From positions 1 to 10,003 of the forward strand of contig CAAEEE010000412.1 of assembly GCA_900754805.1 (NCBI GenBank): 10,003 nucleotides of DNA, in the 5' to 3' direction. Source of the DNA: Clostridia bacterium (lineage in GTDB: Bacteria > Bacillota > Clostridia > Peptostreptococcales > Anaerovoracaceae). Position 1 is the stretch's first letter. Each line of letters opens with the position of its first letter. The notes under the pieces were generated by a model. The model ran no database searches. It had not been told where the DNA came from and saw only the letters and a list, made by a program, of their open reading frames with translations. The position numbers and the translations under genes are program-made. Below, piece by piece: positions 1 to 8,100 of the stretch.

Positions 1-7
1 ACGCCAT
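1..7 (-). CDS. Start of the next minus-strand gene, cut by the window edge
   Basis: Only the first codons (Met-Ala and one further base) lie in the window, so the product cannot be named. The start is supported by context, not by protein sequence. ATG is read at bases 7-5, a GAGGAG ribosome binding site lies just upstream at 11-16, and a near-consensus promoter lies at 75-103, giving a leader of about 60 bases. The strong terminator at 138-183 separates this gene from the transporter operon, so it appears to be an independent transcription unit on the same strand. The spacing from AGGAG to ATG is short (3-5 bases), which is acceptable but not ideal. Confidence 0.45.
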
Positions 8-74
8 GTTCTCCTCACTTTCTTCTTTTTTGGTTTCTATAAAAAATCTTTTCTTAACAAAAATATTACTAATT

Positions 75-103
75 ATTGTATACCAAAATCCTCTTTTTTT
101 CAA
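75..103 (-). promoter_or_regulatory. Sigma-A type promoter for the gene leaving the left edge
   Basis: On the minus strand there is TTGAAA (bases 103-98), a 17-base spacer, and TACAAT (bases 80-75). Each hexamer matches the vegetative consensus at 5 of 6 positions and the spacing is optimal. Transcription would begin near base 68 and run off the left edge. A 5-bp inverted repeat (CTCTT...AAGAG, 91-106) overlaps the -35 box, and a 7-bp inverted repeat lies just upstream at 116-133. Either could bind a regulator, but that is inference. Confidence 0.65.
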
Positions 104-115
104 GAGTTTCGCAAG

Positions 116-133
116 AGAATCTCGCCAGATTCT
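116..133. repeat. 7-bp inverted repeat upstream of a promoter
   Basis: Perfect arms AGAATCT (116-122) and AGATTCT (127-133) are separated by four bases. The repeat lies between the T-run of the terminator (138-144) and the -35 box (98-103), about 12 bases upstream of the latter. This is a usual place for an activator site, but it could equally be a chance hairpin. No regulator gene is visible nearby. Confidence 0.4.
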
Positions 134-137
134 GAGG

Positions 138-183
138 AAAAAAAGTGCCGCTCGCACAGTTGATTCAATCGACTGTGCGAGCG
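138..183 (-). terminator. Strong Rho-independent terminator of the transporter operon
   Basis: Arms at 149-165 and 167-183 are complementary at 16 of 17 positions. The exception is the 161/171 pair, which is T-G on the plus strand and an A-C mismatch in the minus-strand transcript. The outer 12 pairs are GC-rich and perfect (CGCTCGCACAGT against ACTGTGCGAGCG). On the minus strand the stem is followed after four bases by seven consecutive T (144-138). No T-run follows on the plus strand, so the terminator acts on minus-strand transcription. It is the first convincing terminator after the MMPL gene, whose stop lies about 430 bases upstream. Confidence 0.8.
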
Positions 184-217
184 ACCCCCATACACGCGTG
201 TCAACGGGCAGTGCCGC

Positions 218-257
218 GCAAAGCCCGCGAGTGGCTTGCAAAGCCCGCGGTTGGATT
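218..257. repeat. Two tandem copies of a 20-bp unit
   Basis: Bases 218-237 and 238-257 are direct neighbours and identical at 17 of 20 positions. The first 12 bases of each unit (GCAAAGCCCGCG) are identical. The GC-rich units stand out against their AT-rich surroundings. No function can be assigned. Confidence 0.6.
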
Positions 258-272
258 ACATTTATTGGGAAA

Positions 273-531
273 ATGTATATTTACACGTAAATTGCTCAAA
301 ATTAACCCCTTTTTCGTGTATTTCGCTGCGTTTCGCGCATGTCTCACGGCAATTTTGCATGGAATGAATGCGCCTTATAAAATTTACATTTTTTTGAAGG
401 TTGAAATTTCAACATTTGTGGTGTATGGATTTTTAGGGAAATCTCCTCTCTGTAGAGTCCCACCCATTATATGGAATTTCATACACGAAACCCATGCCGA
501 AAAACGCATTTTTTCGTGTAAATATACATTT
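273..531. repeat. Nested inverted repeats, possibly a small mobile-element relic
   Basis: The ends form a perfect 17-bp inverted repeat: AAATGTATATTTACACG (273-289) and its reverse complement (515-531). Inside lie two 39-base blocks exactly 200 bases apart (282-320 and 482-520), each starting TACACG and ending TTTCGTGTA, so each can fold into its own stem-loop. The right block has a perfect 9-bp stem. The blocks also pair with each other, and all pairings share a centre near base 401-402, close to the palindrome at 400-413. There is no coding content. The layout resembles a small palindromic non-autonomous element or a structured RNA; the sequence alone does not decide. Confidence 0.55.
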
Positions 532-610
532 CAATACCCCCATGGGGTATTCGCCTATCCACCGTCCTTGGGGCTATTCGTGGCACCGCTCGCAGCCTCC
601 GCACCGGCGC

Positions 611-2683
611 CTATCCGCGCCACTTATAGCTTGTTTTCGCGAAGATTGGTTCGCAGATGTACAGAATCGCCGGCATCATGAAGATACATATAATTGCCGA
701 AATGACTGCACCTCTTGCAAGCATGATGCAAAGCGAACCAATCAGGTCGATGCTCGATACGAACGAAACGCCCAGGGTCGCGCAGAAGAGCACGAGCGCA
801 CTGGTGATAATCGAACCGTATGAGGTGTCCATCGCGATGCGGATTGCTTCACAACGATCGTGTCCGCTCTGGATTTCCTCACGAAATCGGGTCGTAACCA
901 AAATCGCGTAGTCAACCGTCGCGCCAAGCTGCACGCAGCTGATAACGGTCGGTGCGATGAACGGCACCTCCGTACCAAGGAAGTACGGGCACGCCTGATT
1001 GATGAAAATCGCCAGCTCAATCGTCGCTACCAGCACCACCGGAACCGAAATCGACTTGAAGGTCAAGGCGATAATCAGGAAAATCGCTAAAATCGAAATA
1101 TAGTTCGTCGTTACGAAATCCTTGGCGGTGACATCAATGAGTTCATCGGTCATCGCCGCCTCACCCGTAACGAGCGCATTCGGGTCATATTTCTTCACAA
1201 TCGAGCGAATCTCGTCAAGCTGCTCGGCAACCGCATCCGAAGCGGTGTCGTACTCACTGTTTACCATCAGCATCTGATAGCCGCCCTGCTTGAGCATGCT
1301 CTTTGCTTCGTCAGGGATGAAGAAATCCGGAATTCCCGTGCCCAGAATCGAGTGATAGGAAATCAGATTCGTCACGCCGTCGACGTTCTTCAAATCGCTC
1401 TCCATCACATTCATATCCGTCGAAACGATGTCGTCCGAAAGCATGATGAAGTGCGAAGTCGCCATGTCGAAGTCGTTTTTGAGTTTTTTGTTCGCCACGA
1501 TGGACGGAATGTCCTGCGGCAGCGATTCGTCCAGCTTATAGTAAACCGTCGCGTGGTTTTCCGCATACATCGACGGCAGGAACAGCAGAAGGAAAATTAC
1601 CGCAATCAGCTTTCTGCGGCGGATAACCCAGTCGTTTGCCTTCGCCAGATTCGGCACGAAAGTCCGGTGTTTGTACTTTTCCATCGGTCCGTCTAAAATC
1701 AGGATAAAGGACGGTAAAATACAGATAACCGTTGCAACGCCGATGATAACGCCCTTTGCCATAACCAGTCCGATGTCCCGACCGAGCGTCAGACGCATGA
1801 AGCAAAGTGCCAGGAAGCCCGCAACCGTCGTTAAACTGCTGCTGGAAAGCGATGCAAACGCAGCCTCAACCGCACGCGCCATCGCGTCACGCTCATCCTC
1901 GTAATTCGGCTTTTCCTCCTCGTACCGCTTATACAGGAAAATCGAGTAGTCCATCGTAACCCCCAGCTGCAGCACCGCCGCAATCGCCTTGGTTATGTAG
2001 GAAATTTCGCCGAAAATGATATTTGTTCCGAAATTATATAGGATTGCAAACCCGATGTTTACCATCAAAATCGCCGGAAGCACCCACGATTCAAACGCCA
2101 GTCCCAGCGCAATCAGCGACAGGATTACCGCCAGCAAAACAAACATCGGCAGTTCTTTATCCACTAAATCCCTTGTGTCTTTGATGACCACAGAGAAACC
2201 TGCGAGGAAACACTTTTCGTTGCAGATTTTGCGAATTTCCGAAATCGCGCTCATCGTCTCATCCGAAGCTCCGGGTCTATCGTATTGTATAATCATCATG
2301 GTCGCATCGCCCGAGAAGAACACATCCCGGAATTCCGCCGGAATGAAATTTGTCGGAATCTGGATACCCACCATATTGGACAGCCAGACAGCGTTGCTGA
2401 CGCCATCGACCTCCTGAATTTGGTTTATTAGATCGTTGGAATATCCTGCCGGCATCCCGTCAACAATCAGCATGCTGGTCGCCGCCATTTTGAACGGTTT
2501 CTCCAGGATTTTTTCGCCCTGCGCCGCCTCCGAGTCCTGCGGCAGATAGGTCAGGATGTCGTAGTTAATCCGTGTCCCGATTATGCCAAGCAGTGCCGGA
2601 ATCAGCAAAAGCACCCCGATGAAGGCAACCAGTTTCGGCTTTCTGGTCAGTCTGCGCGCAATTTTTTCTACCAAAATAATCAC
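611..2683 (-). CDS. MMPL/RND-family membrane transporter (690 aa)
   Basis: An inner-membrane exporter of the MMPL branch of the RND superfamily, driven by the ion gradient; family members move lipids, lipopeptides or small hydrophobic molecules. Two homologous halves are visible, each with one membrane helix, a large extracytoplasmic domain and five more helices. Helix 1 is near residues 16-36, the first outer domain about 38-176, helices 2-6 about 177-331, helix 7 about 357-374, the second outer domain about 375-523, and helices 8-12 about 525-682. The duplication is clear: GVTMDYS (241-247) matches GATVDYA (587-593), both in the fourth helix of their half with the conserved Asp, and the outer domains share VDGV (92-95, 435-438) and IP..FIP (109-114, 451-456). 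The start is GTG. Its AGGA ribosome binding site overlaps the TAG stop of the upstream coiled-coil gene, 8 bases away, indicating translational coupling. The substrate is unknown. Confidence 0.92.
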   Translation of the reverse strand: MIILVEKIARRLTRKPKLVAFIGVLLLIPALLGIIGTRINYDILTYLPQDSEAAQGEKILEKPFKMAATSMLIVDGMPAGYSNDLINQIQEVDGVSNAVWLSNMVGIQIPTNFIPAEFRDVFFSGDATMMIIQYDRPGASDETMSAISEIRKICNEKCFLAGFSVVIKDTRDLVDKELPMFVLLAVILSLIALGLAFESWVLPAILMVNIGFAILYNFGTNIIFGEISYITKAIAAVLQLGVTMDYSIFLYKRYEEEKPNYEDERDAMARAVEAAFASLSSSSLTTVAGFLALCFMRLTLGRDIGLVMAKGVIIGVATVICILPSFILILDGPMEKYKHRTFVPNLAKANDWVIRRRKLIAVIFLLLFLPSMYAENHATVYYKLDESLPQDIPSIVANKKLKNDFDMATSHFIMLSDDIVSTDMNVMESDLKNVDGVTNLISYHSILGTGIPDFFIPDEAKSMLKQGGYQMLMVNSEYDTASDAVAEQLDEIRSIVKKYDPNALVTGEAAMTDELIDVTAKDFVTTNYISILAIFLIIALTFKSISVPVVLVATIELAIFINQACPYFLGTEVPFIAPTVISCVQLGATVDYAILVTTRFREEIQSGHDRCEAIRIAMDTSYGSIITSALVLFCATLGVSFVSSIDLIGSLCIMLARGAVISAIICIFMMPAILYICEPIFAKTSYKWRG

Positions 2684-2691
2684 CCCGCTTC

Positions 2692-5061
2692 CTAACTAAA
2701 AATGCCCGTTATAAATGCCCAAAAGTCCTTAAACATCTGCGCAATGCGCCCGAAGAAAGTGCTGTTATCGGAAGTCGCCGCAGCCTCTGCAGCCGCCGCT
2801 TCTTTATCTACTTTGATTTCCTGCGAGCGAATCAAAACCTGAACCGACTGCGGGTGGTCGTTCTTCGTCGAAGTCAGCGATACCGGCTTCGCCGACGCGT
2901 CCATGTTCAAAAGATTATCCACATCGCCCGTATGGTCGTTCCAAAGTCTCTCGATAATATCGCTGACATCATTCTTCGCCGCCTTCACATCCCCGGTCGT
3001 GTCCGTGCTCTTCGCGGTCTTACGAAGCGTCTGTGCCAGCCCCTTCAAAGCCTTCTTCGTTCCCTGGTCGAGATCCTCATCCGCCTCTTTTAAAAGCGAC
3101 TTTAAGTCCTTGAGGAATTTGTTGAGGTTCTTCAGGGCGGTTGTTGCAGTACCCGCAACCTCCTCACATTCCGCTAAAGCGTCCTTTGCCTCTGGGATGT
3201 ATTTATTAACCGTCTTATTCAGGTTATCCAAATCGTCCATGATTTCCTTCGTTTTTTCCAGAACCCTGCTTGCCTCTAAGGTAAGACTGCTTGCTGAGGA
3301 AAGCGCCGAGTCCGAATTATACAAGAGAGAATTCAAGTTGAGCGACAGACTGCTTAAATCACTGCAAACATCGCTGAGGTCTCCAAGCAAAGCTTTCGTC
3401 ATCGGATTATAATCATCCATCGTTTTTCTCAGCTGTGAAACTGTCATATTCATGCTCTTTAGCATAGAGTTGACAGCCTCTGCCTGCTCGAGTTGTGCCT
3501 TAAACTCTTCGTTCTGCGACTGCTGATACAGGTATGCAAGTGTTTTGGCTTGTTCAAGCGCCATTGCTGGTGCTTTCTGTGCAGCCACATCCTCCGCAAC
3601 ACCGCTGTCTATCAGTTCCTTTTTTATCTTCGGAGTCAATTTTTCCGTCATAAAGGCAACATAGCCCTCGGTTGACGGGGTCTGTCCTGTAGCCGCACAT
3701 GTCTTGATATACGCATCGTATAAAGTTGTTGCTGTTTCCGTATAAGACTTAATCTCCGAAACCGTCAAGCCCTTAATCGTGATTTCCGTATCGCCGCCGA
3801 TATCTTCAGAATCCAGCTGATTTTCCAAATCAGTAAACGTACTATTCATTACATTCAGCGTTTTTCTTAAATTTACAAGGTCGGAAGCGAGATTTGAAGT
3901 ATCTCTCCTGAGACTTGTCGTATCGTTCTTTCTGAACTTTTCCAATTCCGTCGATATGTTGTCGAGGTCGTCCGCCATATTGCTGATATTGCTCTTTAAT
4001 TTATAAGCCTTATCATGCAGGGTGTTCACACTGTCGGTAATCTCATTAAAAGCTTTTCTCATGCTCGCAATATGCTCCTTCGCAGGCTCAAGCTGGTCTG
4101 CGAGCTTTGACAAGTCACCAAGGGAAACATCGATATCATCCTCAACCGAGCCTTTACCGTCCGAAATCGTCTTCCGAGCGTTATTCAGCTGGTCTAAACC
4201 ATCTGCCGCCTCTCTGAGGCTTCCGCCCATGCTTCCGACGGAATTCAATAAAACATCTAAACTGTTATTCAGTTTCTGATAGTCATCCTCAATCCTGTCC
4301 TTATCGTCCGCCAGTCCGCTGAGCATGTCAAGCTGCGACAAAGTTGCCGGAACCATCAAATACGTCATTCCGCCGAAAGAAAAGTCCTCCGAACCAACAC
4401 GGATTGTGAAGTGATTTTCCTCTCCCGGCAGGCATACGAAGAGAACAACTCTCAGATTACCAATCAGCTGCACCTGTGCGCCCTCCGCTTCCAGCGATAA
4501 AATATCATCCTGATTGAAAATTGCCATCGCCTCAAGCGTATAATTGTTCTTCGCATACTTTCCTGCCTTCTCGTTCGGCACGAAATCTAAATCTATATCC
4601 ACCACGCCTACTTTGCCTGCAAGGTCTTCCGCCTTAGCCGGCACACCGTTCAGCTTATAGCTCATGGAAATTGTCCAAGGAAGCTTCTCGAACGGTTTCG
4701 TGGTCTTTCCTTCGAAGTAAAAATGATTCGGTACGCTGCCGCCGAAATCAAAAACCGTCTTTCCATCCATGGTCTTCGGCACTGTACCATCCGTTAAATT
4801 ATTTATTTCATCATATGTACCGTAATCGGTGAGCTTATTCACACCGTTCATGGCATAACTCTTTACGACGCTGCCTTCTGTAAGGTTGCCGTAATAGTCC
4901 ATTGTAGCATAATATGCTTCGTCACAAGTCGGGCTGACTCCGTCTCCTATCTTCTCGGCTGCATATGCGCTGGCAGTGCCTGCAGGCATCAGTGTGAACG
5001 CTGTCGTTACCGCAGCGATTAAAGCCCACGCTGTGACACTTTTAAAAAACTTGCGACCCAT
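2692..5061 (-). CDS. Exported coiled-coil protein, likely partner of the MMPL transporter (789 aa)
   Basis: A Sec signal peptide covers roughly residues 1-35 (charged start, hydrophobic core, likely cleavage in the SAYAAE region). A compact, probably beta-rich domain follows (about 40-245) with the stretch WTISMSYKLNGV and then a KVGVVDIDLDF strand, resembling the extracellular part of YhgE/Pip-like membrane proteins of Firmicutes; this is recognition by eye. Residues 250-715 are almost entirely helical, with heptad Leu/Ile spacing and many LD, LN and LS pairs, forming a long rod interrupted near 420-500. The C-terminus (768-789) is hydrophobic and aromatic (FFGRIAQMFKDFWAFITGIF) and could anchor in or lie on the membrane. 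AGGAG lies 10 bases before the ATG. The gene is 8 bases upstream of the MMPL gene, so it probably reaches from the cell surface to the transporter. No enzyme motif is seen. Confidence 0.85.
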   Translation of the reverse strand: MGRKFFKSVTAWALIAAVTTAFTLMPAGTASAYAAEKIGDGVSPTCDEAYYATMDYYGNLTEGSVVKSYAMNGVNKLTDYGTYDEINNLTDGTVPKTMDGKTVFDFGGSVPNHFYFEGKTTKPFEKLPWTISMSYKLNGVPAKAEDLAGKVGVVDIDLDFVPNEKAGKYAKNNYTLEAMAIFNQDDILSLEAEGAQVQLIGNLRVVLFVCLPGEENHFTIRVGSEDFSFGGMTYLMVPATLSQLDMLSGLADDKDRIEDDYQKLNNSLDVLLNSVGSMGGSLREAADGLDQLNNARKTISDGKGSVEDDIDVSLGDLSKLADQLEPAKEHIASMRKAFNEITDSVNTLHDKAYKLKSNISNMADDLDNISTELEKFRKNDTTSLRRDTSNLASDLVNLRKTLNVMNSTFTDLENQLDSEDIGGDTEITIKGLTVSEIKSYTETATTLYDAYIKTCAATGQTPSTEGYVAFMTEKLTPKIKKELIDSGVAEDVAAQKAPAMALEQAKTLAYLYQQSQNEEFKAQLEQAEAVNSMLKSMNMTVSQLRKTMDDYNPMTKALLGDLSDVCSDLSSLSLNLNSLLYNSDSALSSASSLTLEASRVLEKTKEIMDDLDNLNKTVNKYIPEAKDALAECEEVAGTATTALKNLNKFLKDLKSLLKEADEDLDQGTKKALKGLAQTLRKTAKSTDTTGDVKAAKNDVSDIIERLWNDHTGDVDNLLNMDASAKPVSLTSTKNDHPQSVQVLIRSQEIKVDKEAAAAEAAATSDNSTFFGRIAQMFKDFWAFITGIFS

Positions 5062-5082
5062 GTTTCAGTCTCTCCTCTCCCC

Positions 5083-5124
5083 AAAAAACGTATAAGAGTG
5101 CCGAAGAAATAGCCTTCGGCACTC
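5083..5124 (-). terminator. Terminator-like hairpin between the secreted-protein gene and the export pair
   Basis: A perfect 11-bp stem, GAGTGCCGAAG (5096-5106) and CTTCGGCACTC (5114-5124), has a 7-base loop. On the minus strand it is followed by TTATACG and then six T (5088-5083), so the T-run is offset by seven bases from the stem. It follows the stop at 5190 and probably ends transcription of the 1003-residue gene. Only 34 bases separate the stem from the ATG of the next gene, and the ribosome binding site follows directly, so it may act as a leaky terminator or attenuator for the export pair. Confidence 0.65.
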
Positions 5125-5189
5125 AAAATTGATCAGTTTTTATGAAGTTTTATTACACTTCTGAGAAATTGTACTAAAAATTCTCAAAA

Positions 5190-8100
5190 TTATTTAGCAA
5201 CTCTGCGAGCCTTGTTGGACCAGTCAGAAGTGATCTTCTTACCGTCAACCATCTTGTAAGCTCTAACTTTGTAGTAGTATCTAGTACCCTTCTTAAGACC
5301 CTTCGTGTTCTTATAAGTCTGCTTCTTCGTAGTGAATGCTTTCTTATAACCACTGGAGTGCTTCTTGGACTTCCAGATTTCGTAACCATCTACATCTGCA
5401 GAACCCTTTACAGTCCACTTAACTGTGATGGAGCCCTTCTTAGCAGTTGACTTAGCAGTAATCTTTAATTCCTTAACGGCAGTTCCCTGCTTGTCAGCAA
5501 TTGCCTTAGCGATTTCATAGTAGTAGCTATTGTTCTGGTCTAAGTCTAACTGCTGTCTTTCTGTTAATGCATTGAATGCATCTAAAGCAGCCTTCATCTG
5601 AGCAGCTGTAGCGTTTGGCTTATTAGCTTCCACTAATAATCTCTTAGCATTCTCGATTTCGTAGTCGTAGAATTTGCCTTCACCAAGAACAATATCTTTG
5701 CTGAGGGCTTTTTCAATCTTGTCATAGTCATCGTTAGCGTTAAAAGCAACCTTATCTAATTTATTGTTTGGATTAGAAGCGACTCCGGAAGTGCTCATAT
5801 ATTTATCGTCATTGATATCTTCAATTTCATCATTAAGAGCATCTACCTTGTCAACTAAAGCCTGTGCTTCCGCTTTATAAGCAGTATATTTAGCTAAGTC
5901 AGCGTCGGAACGCGTATCTACTTCATCCATCTTATCAAATAAAGCTTCCGCTTCATCATCAATTTGGTCTTTGAACTTGCCAATTACAGTATTAAACTTG
6001 CTTGCTAAATCATTCAAGTCAGTATCGGAAAGTTTGTTAGTATCTTTTTCAGCACCTGCAAGGTCTACATATTCAGCAACTGCAGCATAAGCTTCTTTAA
6101 CTGCATCTAAGTCAGCAGCTGTAAGCTTGCTCTTTCCTGGAAGTGCTGTAATCTTCTTTTCTACAGCTTTCTTCATATCTTTCAATTCGCTGTTTTTCTT
6201 AGCTCCTGTCACCAATGCTTGTGCTTCTGCATAAGCAGCCTTTACAGCATCTACAGAATTTGCTTTGTTAATAAGCTTAGCACCCTTAGTATAAAGAGGG
6301 CATCCTGTCTTAATTGTAGGAAGAGTTGTTCCAGTAGCACCATATGCATCGGAATAATCTCCTTTAGAATCTAAGAGACCATAAGTCTGCTTAATAAAGC
6401 CTTCTAAAGCATCTTCATAGGCGGTTCTTGCCTTGTCAACATCAGATTCATCTGCTTTCTTTAAAAGAGCACCGAAGTCTTCAGCCGCTTTCTTCATAAT
6501 GGATTCGATTTCCGCTCTATTCTGTGCATCTTTCAATGCATCAATAGTGTCCTCTGCAATCTCATCCCAATCAGAAGCCTCAGACGTTGCATAAGTTTCC
6601 TTTAAGTAAACAAGATCTTCATCTGCCGTCTTGTCTGCACCTGCAGCAACTTTCTTAGTCACTTCTTTGTGGTTGCTTCCTTGGTCGTAGTAAATACCAG
6701 CATCATAAATTTTCTTTGCAGCGTCGTTTATAGCATCTTTAAAGTTATCATATCCATGTTTTGCTGCATCTTCTTTCAAGTTGTCTAAACCATCAGTATT
6801 GTTGTTAATATCATTTGCTGCCTTTTCAATATAAGACTTTGGAGTTCCATAATCATTTCCTGATTTTAAATCCCCATATACAAATTCTTCTGCTTTCTTA
6901 ACCGCTTCGTCAACTTTAGAGTCAACATACTGTTTAACACTACTTCTGTATTCAGCTTTTAACTTATTGCCTTCTTTTACAACATCTGCGTATTTATCAG
7001 CAGCATCCATGGCTCTATCTAATGTAGCATAGAATTCAGCAGAAGTTGCATATAATGCTGCTACATCTGCAGCCTTTTTGTCATGATGATTTGCCCAACC
7101 AGTAACAACAGCCTTGGATTTCGTAATTTCATCCTTCATGGCATTGTAGATTGCAGTAGCATCTGCTCTCGTAACCTGAGTGTAATCACTTACAGCAACA
7201 CCAAACAACTTACCATCCTTGGATCCTGTGGAATTTGCATCCCAAAATGCACTTAAATCACCGCTTACTTCTGTTGTCCAGTCTGCCTTATTTTTCAGTG
7301 ACGTGCCGTCTTTATACTTAGTTTCAATAAGAGTGCTTGCAAGATCATAACCATTTGCTGCATACTTATCTACCGCTGCTGCAATGTTTGTATCACTTGT
7401 GATGTCCTTGAAGTCTTCATCAGCTTTAGTGTCAATCTTTTCAAACTGAGTCTTGAATTCTGCATAAGCAGTTTCATAAGCATCTCTCTTGTCAGCATCA
7501 GTGTCTTTCTTCTTACCGTCTTTGATAGCATCTCTTGCATCATCAATAATAGCAGTAATTGCGTCGGCTGCAGTTAAAGCAGAACCTTTTGCTATAGTAC
7601 CAATGACTGCAGGAGCAACCGGTGCAGTATACGTATATGCCTTATCTTTCGAATTGTAGTCTTCAATCTTTACAGCATCCAACTTGGCATTAACTGCCTT
7701 TTCAGTTTCCGGAGCCTGTGCTTTTTCAAGGTCAGACGTATAAGTTTCCAGTAAAGTTTTGAATCCAGCAGCGTCTGTAACTGTAACTGTTGTCCCTTTA
7801 ACCGCATTAGTAACTGCAGTTGCAGTCGGCTTTGTATTCTTATAGTTAGACTCGGTGTTTAAAAATGCACTAATATTTTTGTCCATTGCAACTCCGAGGT
7901 CTTCAATTACAGCATCTGCCGCTGCCGCTAAAGCGACCTTTGTGTAACCTGCAATTTTTTCATCATCCTGTGCCGAAAAGTCATTTGCCTTTACAAATCC
8001 TTCATCATTGAAGTTGTACTTAGCAAGTGCCTCTGTCTTATAGTTTGCTAAGTATCCTAACTGAGCTTCCTTTTCAGCACGAAGAGCAGTATTCCATTCA

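Larger units (their letters stand above)
184..610. other. Non-coding stretch between the MMPL stop and its terminator
   Basis: No convincing gene is seen here on either strand. A plus-strand frame stays open from 145 to 681, but it lacks a ribosome binding site, reads through the terminator palindrome and repeats, and overlaps the end of the MMPL gene. The stretch is repeat-rich: a 20-bp tandem duplication (218-257), a nested inverted-repeat structure (273-531), a perfect 14-bp palindrome GTTGAAATTTCAAC (400-413), and an 8-bp inverted repeat AATACCCC/GGGGTATT (533-551) with no T-run after it. If transcription continues to the terminator, this would be a long structured 3' untranslated region. 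Confidence 0.5.

Noticed and set aside
533..551. Inverted repeat AATACCCC/GGGGTATT as the terminator of the MMPL gene
   Set aside because: No T-run follows on either strand. The stem at 138-183 is far better.
145..681. Open plus-strand frame of 178 codons
   Set aside because: It has no ribosome binding site, runs through the terminator stem and the repeats, overlaps the end of the MMPL gene on the other strand, and its translation shows no domain-like pattern.
2903..3412. Open plus-strand frame of 169 codons inside the coiled-coil gene
   Set aside because: It is an antisense shadow of a Leu/Ser/Asp-rich coding region. The opposite frame has a signal peptide, heptads and a good ribosome binding site.
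5162..5186. TGAGAA/TTCTCA inverted repeat just after the stop of the secreted-protein gene
   Set aside because: The stem has only six pairs with a long AT-rich loop and no T-run directly after it. The hairpin at 5096-5124 is the better terminator.
6298..6327. LPTIKTG in the secreted protein as a sortase signal
   Set aside because: It lies in the middle of the protein, is not LPXTG, and is not followed by a hydrophobic stretch and positive tail.
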